Assembly: GCF_009711525.1 (NCBI RefSeq)
Contig: NZ_SMLV01000413.1
Coordinates: forward strand, 1 to 37,964
Direction: 5' to 3'
Length of the DNA: 37,964 nucleotides
Source of the DNA: Fulvivirga lutimaris
Lineage (GTDB): Bacteria > Bacteroidota > Bacteroidia > Cytophagales > Cyclobacteriaceae
Shown here: in pieces, positions 16,601 to 23,512 of the stretch
Layout: each line of letters begins with the position of its first letter
How positions within the stretch are numbered: position 1 is the stretch's first letter
The notes under the pieces: generated by a model
What the model saw: the letters and a program-made list of their open reading frames with translations, nothing else
What the model was told of the DNA's origin: nothing
Database searches by the model: none
Program-made: the position numbers and the translations under genes

Positions 16601-16958
16601 TAGAATCACTGCCATCTACATTCATCACCCAGATGTTATCTCCTCCACCAGCATCACTGGTAAACGATATTTGCTTGCCGTCAGGGCTAAATCTTGGCTG
16701 CACTTCAAAAGGTAATCCTGAGCGCAGGGCAGTAGCTTTACCTCCTGTTGATGGCATGATATAGATGTCACCTAATAAATCGAATACTATTTTCGATCCG
16801 TCAGGACTCACATCCAGGTTCATCCAGGTGCCTTCATCCGTAGACAGTGGCATTTCTTTAAAGCCCCAGTCACCTTTGGGGTTAGCAACATCCCATTTAT
16901 CCTGGGCACAAACAGTTATTGTCAGAATGCTTAAAATTAGTACAGAGAGTTTTTTCAT
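13686..16958 (-). CDS. Secreted TolB-like propeller/amidohydrolase fusion protein
   Basis: A 1090-residue exported protein beginning with a signal peptide (MKKLSVLILSILTITVCAQ). The first 600 or so residues hold repeated PD40/WD40-like strands of the TolB type, such as DGSKIVFDLLGDIYIMPS, FSPDGKQISFTSDAGGGDN, TSPDGKTLVFNALGSLY and SPDNNWVAFINLH. The C-terminal half is an amidohydrolase: VVKNNKIEAIGKST, then IMPGIIDVHAHVSAFGYG with metal ligands H715 and H717, later LRSATMNGAHYLGLDDQIG and GKLADLIVLDKNP. Similar fusions occur in Bacteroidota and are usually annotated as amidohydrolase or Xaa-Pro-dipeptidase-like, with the substrate unknown. The C-terminus ends in GCSCEESH. Transcription is divergent from alkB. 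Confidence 0.9.
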   Translation of the reverse strand: MKKLSVLILSILTITVCAQDKWDVANPKGDWGFKEMPLSTDEGTWMNLDVSPDGSKIVFDLLGDIYIMPSTGGKATALRSGLPFEVQPRFSPDGKQISFTSDAGGGDNIWVMNVDGSDSKQITKEDFRLLNNAVWTADGQYLIARKHFTSGRSLGAGEMWMYHKTGGSGLQIVKKRNDQQDINEPFISSDGKYLYYCEDVYPGGYFQYNKDPNSQIYRVRQYDFKTGETVTVSGGPGSASRPTVSHNNQYLAFIKRVRTKTVLYVQNLKTGEEWPLYDQLNKDQHEAWAIFGTYPNFAWSPDDQFIYIWAGGKIQKVNVNNQTATNIPFQVENNIKIAEALRFKRDINPDQFDVKVISNAITSPDGKTLVFNALGSLYKKSLPNGSPVRLTNSADMESEPSFTPDGNSIVYVTWDDENMGAVYKLSLSGRKAAPVKLTTEKGIYRTPSVSPNGNMVVYVKESGSSQLGGTFDKKPGIYKMSINGGAATRVVEDGEYPMFNKTSDRIFYQTGGYFFGNLTKELKSVNLEGNDERTHVESKYANRIVPSPDNNWVAFINLHKAYIAPLPKTGQSVNIDPNSKFVPVTQITRDAGINLHWSADSKKIHWTLGEEYFTNDIKERFTFLEGSPDSIPPIDTVGLRVGLTAKTYRAEGTVVFKGARIITMEGDEVIEDGTIVVKNNKIEAIGKSTDVTVPSGAKVYDVAGKTIMPGIIDVHAHVSAFGYGIMPKKHWPLYANLAFGVTTSHDPSANTETVFGMSELIKSGRMHGPRLFSTGIILYGADGDFKAKVNSLEDARSALRRTKAFGAFSVKSYNQPRREQRQQVIQAARELEMLVVPEGGSTFYHNMTMVMDGHTGVEHNIPVAPVYSDILNFWGASKTGYTPTLIVNYAGMSGEYYFYQKTNVWENEKLLKYYPRAIIDSRSRHRTMVPDEEYENGHILTSKTCKALTDKGVKVNLGAHGQLQGLGAHWELWMLKQGGMTNMEALRSATMNGAHYLGLDDQIGSLKAGKLADLIVLDKNPLEEITNTQSVVYTMVNGRLYDTNTMNEIGNKEEARSKFYWENNNYNQSFNWHEIGESFMKVGCSCEESH

Positions 16959-16972
16959 AATGGTTAGGTTTA

Positions 16973-16987
16973 GAGATGTCGAACTTA
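16973..16987 (-). promoter_or_regulatory. Shared 15-bp promoter-like element, copy 1
   Basis: On the minus strand this reads TAAGTTCGACATCTC, ending 14 bp before the amidohydrolase ATG. The first eight bases resemble the -7 motif (TAnnTTnG). A copy differing at one base lies upstream of the sorbosone-dehydrogenase-like gene at 23513-23527. Confidence 0.4.
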
Positions 16988-17053
16988 CGTAAAATCATCA
17001 TTAAATACGAAAATAAGGCCATGCAAACGGTGGAATAAGATTGCTAAATATGC

Positions 17054-17061
17054 TATTTTTA
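17054..17061 (+). promoter_or_regulatory. Candidate -7 element for alkB, predicting a leaderless mRNA
   Basis: TATTTTTA matches seven of the eight positions of TAnnTTTG (six of the six fixed positions except the last G) and is separated from the ATG by only TATCC. The short distance predicts a transcript with no leader. Confidence 0.35.
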
Positions 17062-17066
17062 TATCC

Positions 17067-18158
17067 ATGAGTGTATTTAAGAAATTAGGATTTTTTAGTG
17101 CGTTTATTTTCCCTGCACTGGTTATCACTGGATATTATTTAGGTGGCTGGTGGAACTTCATGGCGGTAGCTCATGCATTCGTTATACTTCCAATCATTGA
17201 TCAATTGTTTGGCATTGACACCACCAATGTGCCTAAAGAAAAAGCGCCTCTAATTTCTAATGAACTCTATTATCGCTTCATCACCTATATATGGGCCATA
17301 TTCCAATTCGGCTTTGTGATTTGGGGCTGCTATGCTATTGCCTCCGGCACCTTTACTAGCTGGACAGAATTGATTGGTTTTACTTTGGGTTTTGCTGTAG
17401 TAACAGGTGGTATAGGCATAACGGTGGCCCATGAGCTAGGTCATAAAAAAGATGAATTAGAGCGGTTTTACAGTAAGTTATTGTTAATGACTGTTTGTTA
17501 TATGCACTTCTATATTGAGCATAATCGTGGTCACCATGTACAAGTGGCCACCCAGGCTGATCCTGCTACCTCCAGAAAAAATGAAAACTTTTATGCGTTT
17601 TGGGTGCGATCAGTATTTATGGGCTACAAGCACTCATGGCATTTAGAAAATGAAAGATTAAGAAGAAAAGGTAAATCAGCATTTAGTTTAGGCAATGACA
17701 TGATTTGGTTTACCCTGCTTCCAATACTATTTGGAGCAGCACTTACAGCTGCTTTTAGCATAATGGCCGGTACCATACTGTGGTCAGTAGCCATCTTCTT
17801 TTTTACGCAAAGCGTTTTGGCTTTTACACTATTAGAACTTGTAAATTATGTAGAGCATTATGGCATACAACGTAAAGAGATAAGCCCTGGCAGATTTGAA
17901 CGTGTCACACCTATACATTCGTGGAATTCAAGCCATGTCGTAAGTAACTTTTTTCTTTTCCAATTACAGCGTCATTCAGACCATCATGCCAATGCTATCA
18001 AACGCTATCAGGTGTTGGATCATTATGATGAAAGCCCGCAATTGCCCGCAGGTTATTCAACCATGATACTGATTGCACTTGTACCTCCGCTCTGGTTCAG
18101 CATGATGAACACTAGATTAGAAAAGTGGCATGGGGAGCATGAGGTGGTTTTGGGGTGA
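17067..18158 (+). CDS. alkB: AlkB-type alkane 1-monooxygenase family protein
   Basis: A non-haem di-iron integral membrane hydroxylase of 363 residues. AlkB enzymes hydroxylate terminal methyl groups of alkanes or related hydrophobic chains, with electrons from rubredoxin. The histidine boxes are complete: HELGH at 122-126, EHNRGHH at 151-157, and LQRHSDHH at 300-307, plus the NYVEHYG signature at 260-266. Hydrophobic segments fill the N-terminal 120 residues and 215-260. Rubredoxin and its reductase are not in the window. Position next to the paa genes suggests an oxygenase-rich catabolic neighbourhood. In this phylum the true substrate may be a fatty acyl chain or other lipid rather than an alkane. 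Confidence 0.92.
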   Translation: MSVFKKLGFFSAFIFPALVITGYYLGGWWNFMAVAHAFVILPIIDQLFGIDTTNVPKEKAPLISNELYYRFITYIWAIFQFGFVIWGCYAIASGTFTSWTELIGFTLGFAVVTGGIGITVAHELGHKKDELERFYSKLLLMTVCYMHFYIEHNRGHHVQVATQADPATSRKNENFYAFWVRSVFMGYKHSWHLENERLRRKGKSAFSLGNDMIWFTLLPILFGAALTAAFSIMAGTILWSVAIFFFTQSVLAFTLLELVNYVEHYGIQRKEISPGRFERVTPIHSWNSSHVVSNFFLFQLQRHSDHHANAIKRYQVLDHYDESPQLPAGYSTMILIALVPPLWFSMMNTRLEKWHGEHEVVLG

Positions 18159-18201
18159 TTTATCTATAGTATCATTAATCCGCAGTTGGTATTGTTTGAG
18201 A

Positions 18202-18219
18202 AATGTAATTACTTACATT
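18202..18219. promoter_or_regulatory. Inverted repeat upstream of the serine hydrolase
   Basis: AATGTAA-TTAC-TTACATT is a perfect 7-bp inverted repeat with a 4-nt centre, ending 16 bp before the ATG at 18236. The size and place would suit an operator or a short leader hairpin; neither role is shown. Confidence 0.3.
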
Positions 18220-18235
18220 CCTAAACCCTACCAAC

Positions 18236-20038
18236 ATGAAAAAAATACTCCTTGCTCTTTTCGTATTTATCTCAATATCGACCTATGCTCAACAAGACAA
18301 ACGGCTAAAAGGAATTGAAAAAGACCTAAATGCCATATTAGAAGTTACTAAGGCCCCGGGCTTTGCTGTGGCAGTAGTTCAAGGTAAAAAGATCGTATAT
18401 GCAAAAGGTTTTGGATATAGCGATTATGAAAATAAGGTGCCAGTCGACCGCAATACCTTGTTTGCAATAGGCTCAAGTACAAAAGCTTTTACCTGCGCTA
18501 TTCTTGGTCAATTGCGACAAGAAGATAAGCTATCTTTTGATGACAGCCCTATTAAATACATCCCTGAATTGAAGTTTTACAATGATGAGATGAATGATAA
18601 TATCATCATAAAAGATTTGATGAGCCACCGTACTGGCTTGCCACGCCATGACTTCTCGTGGTATCTTTTCCCAACTGATGATAAAGACAGTCTAATTCAT
18701 CGAATTCAATATCAGGAACCCTTTACAGGGGTAAGGGAGAAATGGTACTACAATAATTTTATGTTTCTGGCTCAAGGTGTAATTGCCGAGCGTATAACCG
18801 GAAAAAGCTGGGAAGACAATATTAGAGAGCGTTTCTTTAAACCCTTGGGAATGACGCGATCAAATGTATCCATTGATGAGATGGAAAAAACCACAAATGC
18901 AGCTATTGGTTATGATTTGAAAGGAGAAGATGAAGTAATAACAAAAACAGATTATTATCACATCGCGGCAATGAGTCCCGCAGGCAGTATCAACAGTAGT
19001 GTTAATGAGATGTCTAATTGGTTAATCACTTGGATCAACAATGGGAAATTCAAAGGCGAAGAGATTTTACCCGCAAGTTATGTTAATGAAGCCATGAGCT
19101 CCCATATGGTGATTGGGCCAAATCTTCCTGGAGATGAATTTCCTGACTTGCACTTAGCTAACTATGGATATGGTTGGATGATGTCATCGTACAAAGGTCA
19201 CTATCGTGTTGAGCATGGTGGAAATATTGATGGATTCTCTGCTAATGTTGCGTTTTATCCTAGTGATAGTATTGGCATTGTAGTCCTTACAAATCAAAAC
19301 GGTTCATCAGTTCCAGGTTTTGTAAGAAATATGATGGCAGACCGCATGTTGAGTGTTACGAAAACTGATTGGGCTAAAGAGTTTACTGATAGAAAAGAAA
19401 AAGCTAAAAAACAGCAAGATGAAGCAAAGTCTGAATCAAATTCTAACAAAGTAGCTAATACAAAACCATCCCATATTTTACAGGACTATACCGGAAAGTA
19501 TTCCAATCCTGGATATGGAGAGTTTAACATTATCAACAGGAATGATTCATTGTTTGCAAATTTCAAATTAACGCAATGGTATTTAAAACATGTCCACTAT
19601 GATGTTTTTGAGCCATTTGAAGTTACAGAAGCTGGTATTGATACTACAGATACAGGCCCCTTACGCTTAAATTTTAGCACCAATGATGCAGGTGATATTT
19701 CTCTTGTAAAAATGAAAGTTGAAGGGGCACTAGATCACCCCATTGAGTTTAGCCACACACCAAATTTGATAGATGTTGACAAATCTACATTAGAAAGTTA
19801 TGTTGGTGATTACGAATTATCAGGACTTGCACTGAAGGTTTATATTAAAAATGAAAACACACTTTATCTTTTTGTGACTGGCCAACCTGAATATGAACTG
19901 CTGCCTACGGCTAAACATAAGTTTTCATTTAAAACACTTGAGGGCTTTAAAGTAGAGTTTTTAGAATCTGACGATAAGTCTATTGATGAAGTATTGGTAA
20001 TACAACCCAATGGCACATTTAAGGCAAAGAGGAAGTAA
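18236..20038 (+). CDS. Exported class C beta-lactamase-like serine hydrolase
   Basis: A 600-residue exported protein with a signal peptide (MKKILLALFVFISISTYAQ). The N-terminal domain is of the PF00144 type (class C beta-lactamase, penicillin-binding protein 4*/esterase fold). The nucleophile motif SxxK is S80-S-T-K83, the second motif YxN is Y172-N-N174, and HGGN at 327-330 takes the place of KTG. A lysine/serine-rich linker (about 385-410) leads to a C-terminal beta-rich region resembling DUF3471 (HILQDYTGKYSNPGYGEF and YVGDYELSG). Such proteins are usually peptidases or esterases, not antibiotic-resistance enzymes. A small convincing-looking frame across its start is a shadow. Confidence 0.9.
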   Translation: MKKILLALFVFISISTYAQQDKRLKGIEKDLNAILEVTKAPGFAVAVVQGKKIVYAKGFGYSDYENKVPVDRNTLFAIGSSTKAFTCAILGQLRQEDKLSFDDSPIKYIPELKFYNDEMNDNIIIKDLMSHRTGLPRHDFSWYLFPTDDKDSLIHRIQYQEPFTGVREKWYYNNFMFLAQGVIAERITGKSWEDNIRERFFKPLGMTRSNVSIDEMEKTTNAAIGYDLKGEDEVITKTDYYHIAAMSPAGSINSSVNEMSNWLITWINNGKFKGEEILPASYVNEAMSSHMVIGPNLPGDEFPDLHLANYGYGWMMSSYKGHYRVEHGGNIDGFSANVAFYPSDSIGIVVLTNQNGSSVPGFVRNMMADRMLSVTKTDWAKEFTDRKEKAKKQQDEAKSESNSNKVANTKPSHILQDYTGKYSNPGYGEFNIINRNDSLFANFKLTQWYLKHVHYDVFEPFEVTEAGIDTTDTGPLRLNFSTNDAGDISLVKMKVEGALDHPIEFSHTPNLIDVDKSTLESYVGDYELSGLALKVYIKNENTLYLFVTGQPEYELLPTAKHKFSFKTLEGFKVEFLESDDKSIDEVLVIQPNGTFKAKRK

Positions 20039-20092
20039 CAACTTAAATTTTCCCTAATGGTATTATCACCAACGTGGTTAGTTTCCATAATC

Positions 20093-20112
20093 TGTTGGTC
20101 AAAAGACCAACA
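20093..20112. repeat. Perfect 8-bp hairpin without T-run
   Basis: TGTTGGTC-AAAA-GACCAACA downstream of the serine hydrolase forms a perfect stem-loop. No run of T follows on either strand, so it is a hairpin of unknown role, perhaps an mRNA 3'-end stabiliser. Confidence 0.45.
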
Positions 20113-20161
20113 AAGGCATAAAAGAGGTTGATATTACATCAGGAAATAAAAATAGAATTAA

Positions 20162-20557
20162 ATGAAAGTAGTACCATATTTAAGATTTTGTGTTGCCTTA
20201 TTTATCCTTTATAAATTGAGTGATATCATTGGCTCGCATTTGGAGGAAGGCAATACACAGATCTATGTTGTAAACATAATTATGGACTGTCTATCACTGT
20301 TGTACATCTACTATCTTTTTAAAGAGGCGATTTTAGAAATAAGGGAAAATTTTAACTCAAAATTTAAAGTCCTTAGAATATTTGGTTTAATTTTTCATTT
20401 CTTGATTTTCATTGGTGGTACAATAGTGCTTTTGTTTAGTGATTGGAGCAATGTAAAACCCTTTAATGGATTTCTTTCTATATCCTTTATTTTAGAATTG
20501 TTTGTTCTAATACTAGTAGACTACAAGAAAATAAGAACAAGGGCAATCAATATTTAA
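20162..20557 (+). CDS. Uncharacterised four-helix membrane protein
   Basis: A 131-residue protein that I do not assign to a family. It has four hydrophobic segments: YLRFCVALFILYKLSDIIG (about 5-23), VVNIIMDCLSLLYIYYLF (about 40-57), IFGLIFHFLIFIGGTIVLLF (about 79-98), and FLSISFILELFVLILVDY (about 105-122). A DUF-type small integral membrane protein is the best description. It is separated by 35 bp from the lipoprotein gene that follows and may be co-transcribed. The AT-rich composition is a little stronger than in the flanking enzymes. Confidence 0.7.
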   Translation: MKVVPYLRFCVALFILYKLSDIIGSHLEEGNTQIYVVNIIMDCLSLLYIYYLFKEAILEIRENFNSKFKVLRIFGLIFHFLIFIGGTIVLLFSDWSNVKPFNGFLSISFILELFVLILVDYKKIRTRAINI

Positions 20558-20592
20558 AAACTTCCAAGGAACTAATTAGATTACCTCATTAA

Positions 20593-21087
20593 ATGAAATA
20601 TCACTTCCTTCTAGTTATCCCAACATTCTATACTTTGGTATTATTTTCGTGTAAAACAAATCCAAATGAAGAAGTAAAAAATCAAGCAATACAATCAGCT
20701 AAAATTAACACCTTAACGAAACCTTCACGATTCGACACTTTGGTAGACTTTACGGTCATATCATTAATCAATACTTCCGATTACCCTTCTTCAGCAAATG
20801 ACACCTTGATGTGCGTTGATTGGTCATTGAATAAAGAACAAGTAAAATCAATTATTCAGTCAGCTCAACTCATCGATGGTCACCAATGGCACTACCTTTT
20901 TTCTCATTTACCTTGTCAAGCCAAAGGTCAAATTACTCAAAATCAGCAAACTTTTGAAATCGCAATAAACGGTGGATCTTGGATGATAATAAGCAACTCA
21001 GATAGCACTATTATGCTTGGTTTATTTGATAAAAAGTATGACAGCTTATTTTTAGATGGGGCTTGGGAGGAGGAAGATGAATACTAA
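20593..21087 (+). CDS. Uncharacterised lipoprotein
   Basis: A 164-residue protein with a lipoprotein signal: hydrophobic FLLVIPTFYTLVLFSC with the lipobox cysteine at about residue 20, then KTNPNEEVKNQ. The rest contains TLMCVDWSLNKEQVKSIIQS and HLPCQAKGQITQNQQTFEIA and ends in an acidic patch (GAWEEEDEY). The mature part looks like a small globular beta/alpha domain; I recognise no family. It probably sits in the outer or inner membrane facing the periplasm. It is followed at once by the decayed DHFR-like gene. Confidence 0.7.
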   Translation: MKYHFLLVIPTFYTLVLFSCKTNPNEEVKNQAIQSAKINTLTKPSRFDTLVDFTVISLINTSDYPSSANDTLMCVDWSLNKEQVKSIIQSAQLIDGHQWHYLFSHLPCQAKGQITQNQQTFEIAINGGSWMIISNSDSTIMLGLFDKKYDSLFLDGAWEEEDEY

Positions 21088-21099
21088 CATTTAACTAAA

Positions 21100-21387
21100 A
21101 TGAACTAGAAAAACAGTGTATTTATTGCTACCAGCCTTGATGGCTATATAGCCGGAAAAAACGATAGCCTGGCATTCCTTGATGCCATTCCTGAGATCAA
21201 TCAGATTGATTCGGGTTATGAGTCCTTTACTGCCAATATTGATGCATTGGTTATGGGCAGAGTTACTTTTGAAATTGTAAAAGGTTTTGGCACCGAATGG
21301 CCTTATAAAAAACCTGTCTTTGTATTGAGCAATACTATGAAGGAGGTTCCTGTAGAATACAAAGTCAAAGTCTTCCTAATCGGGTAA
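21100..21387 (+). pseudogene. Decayed dihydrofolate-reductase-family (RibD C-terminal-like) gene
   Basis: Reading from ATG at 21100 the frame is M-N-stop (TAG at 21106-21108), then continues KNSVFIATSLDGYIAGKNDS, LAFLDAIPEI, GYESFTANIDALVMGRVTFE, FGTEWPYKKPVFVLSNTM and VPVEYKVKVFLIG before TAA at 21385. These are the classic N-terminal motifs of the DHFR-like/RibD_C family (VFIATSLDGYIA, DALVMGR.TFE, KPVFVLS). Intact members run to about 170-185 residues and include an IDGG segment that is missing here. Both a nonsense codon at position 3 and loss of the C-terminal half indicate a pseudogene. The remnant could start at a non-ATG codon after 21108, but the truncation would remain. Confidence 0.85.
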
Positions 21388-21448
21388 AGAGTTAATTTCA
21401 AGAACAAAATAAGCGGTATCCCTTAATTAAAAGTTAAACGCCAAAATG

Positions 21449-21484
21449 AAAAACTCATGACTTAATTAAGTCATGAGTTTTTTT
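21449..21484. terminator. Strong palindromic terminator, probably bidirectional
   Basis: A 17-bp self-complementary stem centred at 21465/21466 (AAACTCATGACTTAA paired with TTAAGTCATGAGTTT plus outer A-T pairs) ends in a seven-T run on the plus strand (21478-21484), with A residues on the other side giving a T-run on the minus strand. It closes the region after the decayed DHFR-like gene. The inner sequence TTAATTAA gives little or no loop, so effective stem pairing would open at the centre. Confidence 0.75.
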
Positions 21485-21622
21485 AACTGTTAATTTGATC
21501 AGCGTTAGGCATGAGAAAATACCTTTGTTGCCAGCCTCCCAATTCGTTTTTCCAATAAACTCACTCCATGTAGCTGCAAGATTCCATTCGTTCACTGCAA
21601 GTTCGTTGTCATATCGATTCAT
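21455..21622 (-). pseudogene. Orphan 55-codon fragment, probable gene remnant
   Basis: A minus-strand frame starts with ATG at 21622 and reads MNRYDNELAVNEWNLAATWS followed by EFIGKTNWEAGNKGIF, with protein-like composition (several Trp and Glu). It then runs into the palindromic terminator and stops within it at 21455. The first 40 codons look like the start of a real protein that has been cut off, and the tail is read-out of the terminator. I recognise no family, and a chance frame is possible. Confidence 0.3.
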
Positions 21623-21640
21623 TTTCAACTAGTTAGCATC

Positions 21641-22210
21641 ATGAAAAAGATAACAACAATACTTTTAGTACTGCTAGGTTTCAGCGGTTTTGCTCAGGAC
21701 TATAAATATGCTCCAAGCGCTCAAAACCCTTTCGGTTTACCCAATCCGGAAGCTCCCAAAGAGTTAACTGATTATAAAGAAATGATTGGTAAGTGCCATT
21801 GTAAATCGTTAGCCCGTATAGATCAAACCACCTGGGGAGACACAGTGGCCATGACATGGGAGTTTAGGTACATCATGGATGGTATGGCTGTGCAAGATAT
21901 TACGAACAAAAAAGATGGTACTCATTCAGGTAGTATCAGGCAGTATAATGCGGATAGTGCCAAATGGTATGTTCATTATTATGCCACATCGGGAGCCCCT
22001 TCCAAGTTACCAGTATGGGAAGGTAGTAGAATCGATGACAAAATTATCTTATATAAAGAGCAAAATGCCCCAAACGGCACACCAGGCTATTACCGGATCA
22101 CATTCTTTAATATGAGTAATAAGGGCTTTGATTGGCTTGGAGAATGGGTTGATAAAAAGGAAACCTTTAGCTATCCCTTATGGAAGATATTTTGCAAACG
22201 GGAAGAGTAA
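21641..22210 (+). CDS. Uncharacterised secreted protein, DUF1579-like appearance
   Basis: A 189-residue exported protein with a signal peptide (MKKITTILLVLLGFSGFAQ). The mature part contains ELTDYKEMIGKCHCKSLAR, TWEFRYIMDGMAVQDITNKK, SIRQYNADSAKWYVHYYATS, and a late WLGEWVDKKETFSYPLWKI. The layout of GxC...W.FRY..DG..VQD, then SIR.Y...KW.V and W.G...D..G is reminiscent of DUF1579-type or lipocalin-like beta-barrel proteins, but I cannot confirm this from sequence alone. It begins next to the remnant region and is followed by short palindromic repeats. Confidence 0.75.
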   Translation: MKKITTILLVLLGFSGFAQDYKYAPSAQNPFGLPNPEAPKELTDYKEMIGKCHCKSLARIDQTTWGDTVAMTWEFRYIMDGMAVQDITNKKDGTHSGSIRQYNADSAKWYVHYYATSGAPSKLPVWEGSRIDDKIILYKEQNAPNGTPGYYRITFFNMSNKGFDWLGEWVDKKETFSYPLWKIFCKREE

Positions 22211-22223
22211 AAATAGATTCTGG

Positions 22224-22245
22224 CCTGTCTGCCGACAAAGGCAGG
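22224..22245. repeat. Short imperfect palindrome, possible dispersed repeat
   Basis: CCTGTCTGCCGACAAAGGCAGG contains the arms CTGCC (22229-22233) and GGCAG (22240-22244) with outer CCTG and CAGG. GC-rich palindromes of this kind are unusual in this AT-rich sequence and suggest a REP-like intergenic repeat. Confidence 0.45.
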
Positions 22246-22286
22246 ATCAAGTTTGCAATGACACCCTTAAATAGGCAGTCTTTTGT

Positions 22287-22310
22287 CATTCCGGCCTTGA
22301 GCCGGAATCT
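22287..22310. repeat. REP-like palindrome ATTCCGGC/GCCGGAAT
   Basis: ATTCCGGC (22288-22295) and GCCGGAAT (22301-22308) form a perfect 8-bp stem with loop CTTGA. The string CATTCCGGCCTTGAGCCGGA is similar to dispersed repeats seen between genes in many bacteria. It sits between the ends of two convergent genes, where it could also act as a transcription-end hairpin. Confidence 0.6.
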
Positions 22311-22330
22311 TATCTACCATCAATTGAAAC

Positions 22331-23491
22331 TTAGTTATAAGTCAACCTATACACCTTACCTGCAAAGTCATCACTGATCAACATGGAACCATCAGCCATC
22401 TCTAACACATCAACAGGTCGGCCACTAACATATTGGTTACTTTCATTAAGCCAGCCATCAATAAACACCTCGCCTTTGGTAATCTGATTGTTCTCAACAA
22501 TCATGCGCATAATTCTATAACCGATCTTTGAGGACCTGTTCCAGCTGCCATGCTGCGCCACAAAAATATCGCCTTTGTACTCTTCAGGAAACATGCTGCC
22601 TTCGTAGAATTTCATACCCAAAGGAGCCGTGTGCGCATTATAATTAAACATGGGTTGCACAAACTCACTGCAGTCTCTTTTATCACCAAATTCTGGGTCT
22701 GCTATAGTGCCACCATGACAATAGGGATAACCAAAGTGCTGTCCCTTTTCAGTGATTTTATTTAACTCACAAGGAGGAATATCATCACCCAGCATATCGC
22801 GGCCGTTATCTGTAAACCACAACTCTCCTGTCTCTGGATTCCAGTCAAAACCTACTGTATTTCTAACACCGCTGGCAACTATTTCCAATCCTGTACCATC
22901 AGTATTAATCCTTGTTATAGAAGCATATATTTCATCACTCTCGCAGATGTTACAAGGTGCCCCTACTGGCACATAAAGCTTCCCATCAGGACCAAAAGCA
23001 ATGTATTTCCATCCATGATGCCCTTCGGTAGGATATTTATCATATACCACCTCAAATGCAGGCGGGGAAGCCAAATTGGCTTCAATATCTGTAAATTTTA
23101 AAATTCTGTTTATTTCAGCAACATAAAGATCACCATCTTTAAAAGCCACACCATTAGGGCTATTCAGATCTTTGGCTAGCTCATATTTCTGATCTGCTTT
23201 GCCATCGCCATCCGTATCCTTTAATGCAAAGACACTACCCAAGGTACGTGTACCCACAAACACAGTTCCTGAAGGGCTCAGTGCCAGTGAACGAGCATTT
23301 TCTACTTCAGCAAAATCAGTAAGTATAAAGCCTTCAGGAATATTTAATTCAGCCGCTTCAGTATCCTCTACTGCAGTTTCATCAGCTTCATTAGTATCCA
23401 CCACTTCCTCAGAAGCAGACTCATTGTTTTGACATGCCGAAAAAAACAAGGCCATAATTAAATAGGCAGCAATCATAGTTTTAGATTTCAT
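22331..23491 (-). CDS. Sorbosone dehydrogenase-like PQQ/NHL beta-propeller lipoprotein
   Basis: A 386-residue lipoprotein; the signal MKSKTMIAAYLIMALFFSAC ends in the lipobox cysteine, followed by an acidic linker (EEVVDTNEADETAVEDTEAAE). The propeller strands carry family motifs of soluble glucose/sorbosone dehydrogenases (PF07995/PF22807): ALSPSGTVFVGTRTLGSVF, GHHGWKYIAFGPDGKLYVPV, VASGVRNTVGFDWNPETGEL, WFTDNGRDMLGDDIPPCELN, and PLGMKFYEGSMFPEEYKGDIFVAQHGSWNRS. Members may oxidise aldoses with PQQ, but several subgroups are uncharacterised. It is divergent from the alpha/beta hydrolase. A palindrome lies over the predicted -7/spacer region of its promoter. Confidence 0.88.
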   Translation of the reverse strand: MKSKTMIAAYLIMALFFSACQNNESASEEVVDTNEADETAVEDTEAAELNIPEGFILTDFAEVENARSLALSPSGTVFVGTRTLGSVFALKDTDGDGKADQKYELAKDLNSPNGVAFKDGDLYVAEINRILKFTDIEANLASPPAFEVVYDKYPTEGHHGWKYIAFGPDGKLYVPVGAPCNICESDEIYASITRINTDGTGLEIVASGVRNTVGFDWNPETGELWFTDNGRDMLGDDIPPCELNKITEKGQHFGYPYCHGGTIADPEFGDKRDCSEFVQPMFNYNAHTAPLGMKFYEGSMFPEEYKGDIFVAQHGSWNRSSKIGYRIMRMIVENNQITKGEVFIDGWLNESNQYVSGRPVDVLEMADGSMLISDDFAGKVYRLTYN

Positions 23492-23512
23492 AATGACTAT
23501 TTTTTCTTTTAT

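Noticed and set aside
18130-18318. A 62-residue plus-strand frame across the alkB end and the serine hydrolase start.
   Set aside because: It overlaps two well-supported genes and shows no family features.
18236-20038. Class C beta-lactamase resistance gene.
   Set aside because: The SxxK/YxN/HGGN set with a long C-terminal extension fits the peptidase/esterase group of this fold; there is no AmpC-type KTG or AmpR neighbour.
20093-20112. Hairpin after the serine hydrolase as an intrinsic terminator.
   Set aside because: No T-run follows the stem on either strand, so it is listed only as a repeat.
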